This document shows, piece after piece, positions 61,900 through 64,000 of a stretch of 64,000 bases of DNA. Position numbers and translations under genes: made by a program. The stretch spans positions 682,001 to 746,000 of the forward strand of contig NZ_WKFH01000003.1 of assembly GCF_014884385.1 (NCBI RefSeq). The letters are read 5' to 3'. This stretch comes from Phycobacter azelaicus. GTDB taxonomy: Bacteria; Pseudomonadota; Alphaproteobacteria; Rhodobacterales; Rhodobacteraceae. How positions within the stretch are numbered: position 1 is the stretch's first letter; each line of letters opens with the position of its first letter. Below the pieces are notes generated by a model. That model was given only the letters and a program-made list of their open reading frames with translations, was not told the origin of the DNA and made no database searches.

Positions 61900-63672
61900 A
61901 TGACTCCCCTGCTGTCAGTCGAGGGCCTCAGCATCGGCTTTGGCCGGGATGAACCCGTTGTGCGTGACGTCAGCTTTGATGTCGCGCCCGGCGGCACTCT
62001 GGCTCTGGTGGGCGAAAGCGGCTCGGGCAAGACGATCACCTGCCGTGCCGCCCTGCGCATCCTGCCGCGCGCCGCGCAGATCCGGTCTGGCAAGATCACC
62101 CTCAACGGCGGCAAGGCGCCCCTGGACCTTCTATCACTGTCGGAACGGCAGATGCGCAACGTCCGCGGAAATCGAATCGCGATGATCTTTCAGGAACCGA
62201 TGCGGTCCCTGTCGCCGCTGCATAGGATCGGCAATCAGGTCTCTGAGGTTTTGTGGTTGCATGGTCGCAAAAGCGAGGCAGAGGCGCGCAAGGAAGTGCT
62301 GGAATGTTTCGAGCGTGTCGGCTTCCCGGAACCCGAGCGCACCTACAATTCCTACCCGTTCGAACTGTCCGGCGGCATGCGCCAGCGGGCCATGATCGCC
62401 ATGGCGATGGTGGCAAAACCCGACCTTCTGATCGCGGATGAGCCGACAACCGCACTGGATGTGACAACACAGGCGCAGGTTCTGGGGTTGATGAAGGAAC
62501 TCCAGCGCGACACCGGCATGGCGATGATCCTGGTTACCCACGATCTGGGCGTGGTGGCAAACATGGCCGAGGATGTCGTGGTAATGCACAAGGGCCGCGT
62601 GATGGAGGCGGGCCCCGCAGCGCCGCTCCTGTCCGATCCGGCCCATGCCTACACCCGCGCGCTGATCGAGGCCGCCCCCAAGATCCCCGCCGCAACAGAA
62701 CCCGTACCGCCCGAGCCCAAGGAGGATCTGATCCTCGAGCTGAAATCGGTTTCCAAGACCTACACCTTACGTGCCGGAAAAGGCTGGGCGCCGCCCACCT
62801 ATATTCACGCCTGCCGCGGCGTGGACTTCAAACTGCCACGCGGCAAGACGCTGGCCATCGTCGGCGAAAGCGGCTCGGGCAAGACCACAGCAGCGCGGAT
62901 CGCGCTGGGGGCCGAGCCTCCCGATCCTGGTGGTGAGGTTTTGTTCCGCCCGGATCCTGACGGCGAAACTGTCAAGGTGCACCAGATGGACCGGGCCGCC
63001 CGCACCGCCTTTCAGCGCGAGGCGCAGATGGTGTTTCAGGACCCCTATTCCTCGCTCAGTCCGCGGATGCGGATCCTTGACACGATGGTTGAGCCGCTCG
63101 AAATCCACCGCATTGGCACCCCATCCGAACGCCGGGACAGGGCCGCGAAGATGCTGCAGACCGTGGGTCTGGGGCCGGAGATGCTGCAACGCTACCCCCA
63201 TGCCTTTTCCGGCGGGCAACGCCAGCGCCTGTCGATCGCCCGCGCCCTGATGCTGGATCCCGCGCTCATCGTCTGTGACGAGCCGACCTCGGCGCTGGAC
63301 GTGTCCGTGCAGGAACAGATCCTGCGCCTGCTGGAAGAGATCCAGGAACAGCAGGGGCTGTCCTATCTCTTTATCAGCCACGATCTGGCCGTGGTGGCGC
63401 GGATCGCCGACGAGGTGGCCGTGATGCGGCGGGGATTGATCGTCGAACAGGCCCCGCCCGAAACCCTGTTTCACAATCCCCAGCACCCCTACACCAAGGC
63501 GCTGATCGCGGCGCAGCCCGAACCTGACATAGCCCGCCCGATCAATCTGGATCTGGTGGCACAGGGGGCCGGCGCGCCGGACAGCTGGCCGGAACACTTC
63601 AGATTTACAGGTTCCGAAGCGCCGCCACTGGTGCTTTTGGAACCCGGACACAAGGTACGTTGTCATGTTTGA
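61900..63672 (+). CDS. Peptide ABC transporter ATPase, fused two-NBD type
   Basis: A 590-residue protein with two complete NBDs in tandem (DppD-DppF type). The Walker A motifs are [12 protein letters not shown] (about 38-49) and [14 protein letters not shown]; the signatures [15 protein letters not shown] and [15 protein letters not shown] and Walker [14 protein letters not shown] and [13 protein letters not shown] are intact. It powers uptake of oligopeptides or similar solutes. A solute-binding protein gene overlaps its stop by eight bases. Possible regulatory repeats lie about 180-230 bases upstream. Confidence 0.93.
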   Translation: MTPLLSVEGLSIGFGRDEPVVRDVSFDVAPGGTLALVGESGSGKTITCRAALRILPRAAQIRSGKITLNGGKAPLDLLSLSERQMRNVRGNRIAMIFQEPMRSLSPLHRIGNQVSEVLWLHGRKSEAEARKEVLECFERVGFPEPERTYNSYPFELSGGMRQRAMIAMAMVAKPDLLIADEPTTALDVTTQAQVLGLMKELQRDTGMAMILVTHDLGVVANMAEDVVVMHKGRVMEAGPAAPLLSDPAHAYTRALIEAAPKIPAATEPVPPEPKEDLILELKSVSKTYTLRAGKGWAPPTYIHACRGVDFKLPRGKTLAIVGESGSGKTTAARIALGAEPPDPGGEVLFRPDPDGETVKVHQMDRAARTAFQREAQMVFQDPYSSLSPRMRILDTMVEPLEIHRIGTPSERRDRAAKMLQTVGLGPEMLQRYPHAFSGGQRQRLSIARALMLDPALIVCDEPTSALDVSVQEQILRLLEEIQEQQGLSYLFISHDLAVVARIADEVAVMRRGLIVEQAPPETLFHNPQHPYTKALIAAQPEPDIARPINLDLVAQGAGAPDSWPEHFRFTGSEAPPLVLLEPGHKVRCHV

Positions 63673-64000
63673 TGCAAAGAAAGCCGTTTTGCGAACCGCT
63701 CCGAAAACCCTGTTGGCCATGGCCTTTGCAGCCGCTCTGACGCCGTTTGCGGCGCTGGCAGAGGCACTGCCGCCGCTGACCGAAAGCACCTTCTGGAAAC
63801 AGGAGGTGGATGCCGGTGACCTGCCCCCAGTGGCCGAGCGTATTCCCGATGCTCCGCTTGTGATCGATCTGGCGGCCAAGGGGCGCGCATTCGGCGTGCA
63901 GGGCGGCGCGCTCAACACCATGGTGACCCGCTCAAAAGACATCCGGCAGATGGTCGTCTACGGCTATGCCCGCCTTGTCGGTTACGATGCGGACTACAAA
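63665..64000 (+). CDS. ABC transporter solute-binding protein (family 5), N-terminal part
   Basis: The gene runs off the right edge. The 112 visible residues have a signal peptide (LLAMAFAAALTPFAALA) and the start of an SBP family 5 domain (GRAFGVQGGALNTMVTRSKD, then MVVYGYARLVGYDADYK). Its start lies inside the stop of the upstream ATPase gene, so the two are translationally coupled. It should bind peptides or opines in the periplasm. The permease genes would lie beyond the window. Confidence 0.88.
   Translation, partial: MFDAKKAVLRTAPKTLLAMAFAAALTPFAALAEALPPLTESTFWKQEVDAGDLPPVAERIPDAPLVIDLAAKGRAFGVQGGALNTMVTRSKDIRQMVVYGYARLVGYDADYK

Noticed and set aside
1..64000. CRISPR arrays, tRNA or rRNA genes, insertion sequences, prophage
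   Set aside because: Intergenic regions were read through and no regularly spaced repeats, tRNA-like TTC motifs in stems, transposase or integrase were found.

Overview
The window is a dense, high-GC chromosomal segment from an alphaproteobacterium of the family Rhodobacteraceae, most likely the Roseobacter group (Ruegeria/Phaeobacter-like). This rests on an Irr-type Fur regulator beside fabA-fabB-fabI, the aroA-cmk-rpsA-ihfB order, a miaB/phoH/ybeY/corC/lnt/metK cluster, and a metK leader that matches the SAM/SAH riboswitch, a class reported from Rhodobacterales. There is no rRNA, recognisable tRNA, CRISPR array, prophage or insertion sequence. Almost all of it is ordinary housekeeping and catabolic chromosome.

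Layout. 1-8.5 kb: end of trpA, a sensorless hybrid kinase, an FMN lactate dehydrogenase followed by a secreted di-heme cytochrome, rplY-pth, a serine hydrolase and two small conserved proteins. 8.5-10.3 kb: a minus-strand run of a His-rich exported protein, an acidic/Gly-rich exported protein and a membrane-anchored LuxR-type regulator. 10.3-18.2 kb: trpB, trpF, lapA-like, ihfB, rpsA, a nitroreductase, cmk and aroA. 18.2-28.1 kb: trmB, a BASS transporter, metK with its riboswitch, lnt-corC-ybeY-phoH, a lipoprotein/OmpA-like pair sharing a domain, and miaB. 28.1-31.3 kb: an unknown protein, a PhyH dioxygenase, a LysR regulator and irr. 31.5-35.7 kb: fabA, then an AT-rich ATPase gene wedged in, then fabB-fabI.

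35.7-49.3 kb is metabolic: a Cys-containing membrane protein, a nitronate monooxygenase, a SlyD-like FKBP, a HAD dehalogenase, hydrolases, a threonine/serine dehydratase, pcaD and pcaB of the protocatechuate branch (without pcaC/H/G), a Tet-type MFS exporter, a zinc alcohol dehydrogenase, an enolase-superfamily dehydratase, an ArsR regulator and a FAH-family hydrolase. 49.4-53 kb carries a 1032-residue ABC-exporter-like protein whose nucleotide-binding motifs are all eroded and which ends in a cyclic-nucleotide-binding domain. 53-57 kb has an Lrp regulator divergent from a fused indolepyruvate:ferredoxin oxidoreductase. 57-61.6 kb has a CHASE-domain kinase with a single-domain response regulator, a TetR regulator, a GST and a methyltransferase. 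From 61.9 kb a double-NBD peptide ABC transporter operon begins and runs off the window.

The best leads for something undescribed are the AT-rich STAND/Orc-like ATPase cargo between fabA and fabB (32283-33533) and the pseudo-ABC/cNMP protein (49391-52489). The clearest regulatory signals are the metK SAM/SAH riboswitch, a tandem TTTTCTGCA-type repeat ahead of the peptide transporter, a palindrome between the Lrp gene and its divergent oxidoreductase, and a palindrome upstream of the nitroreductase.
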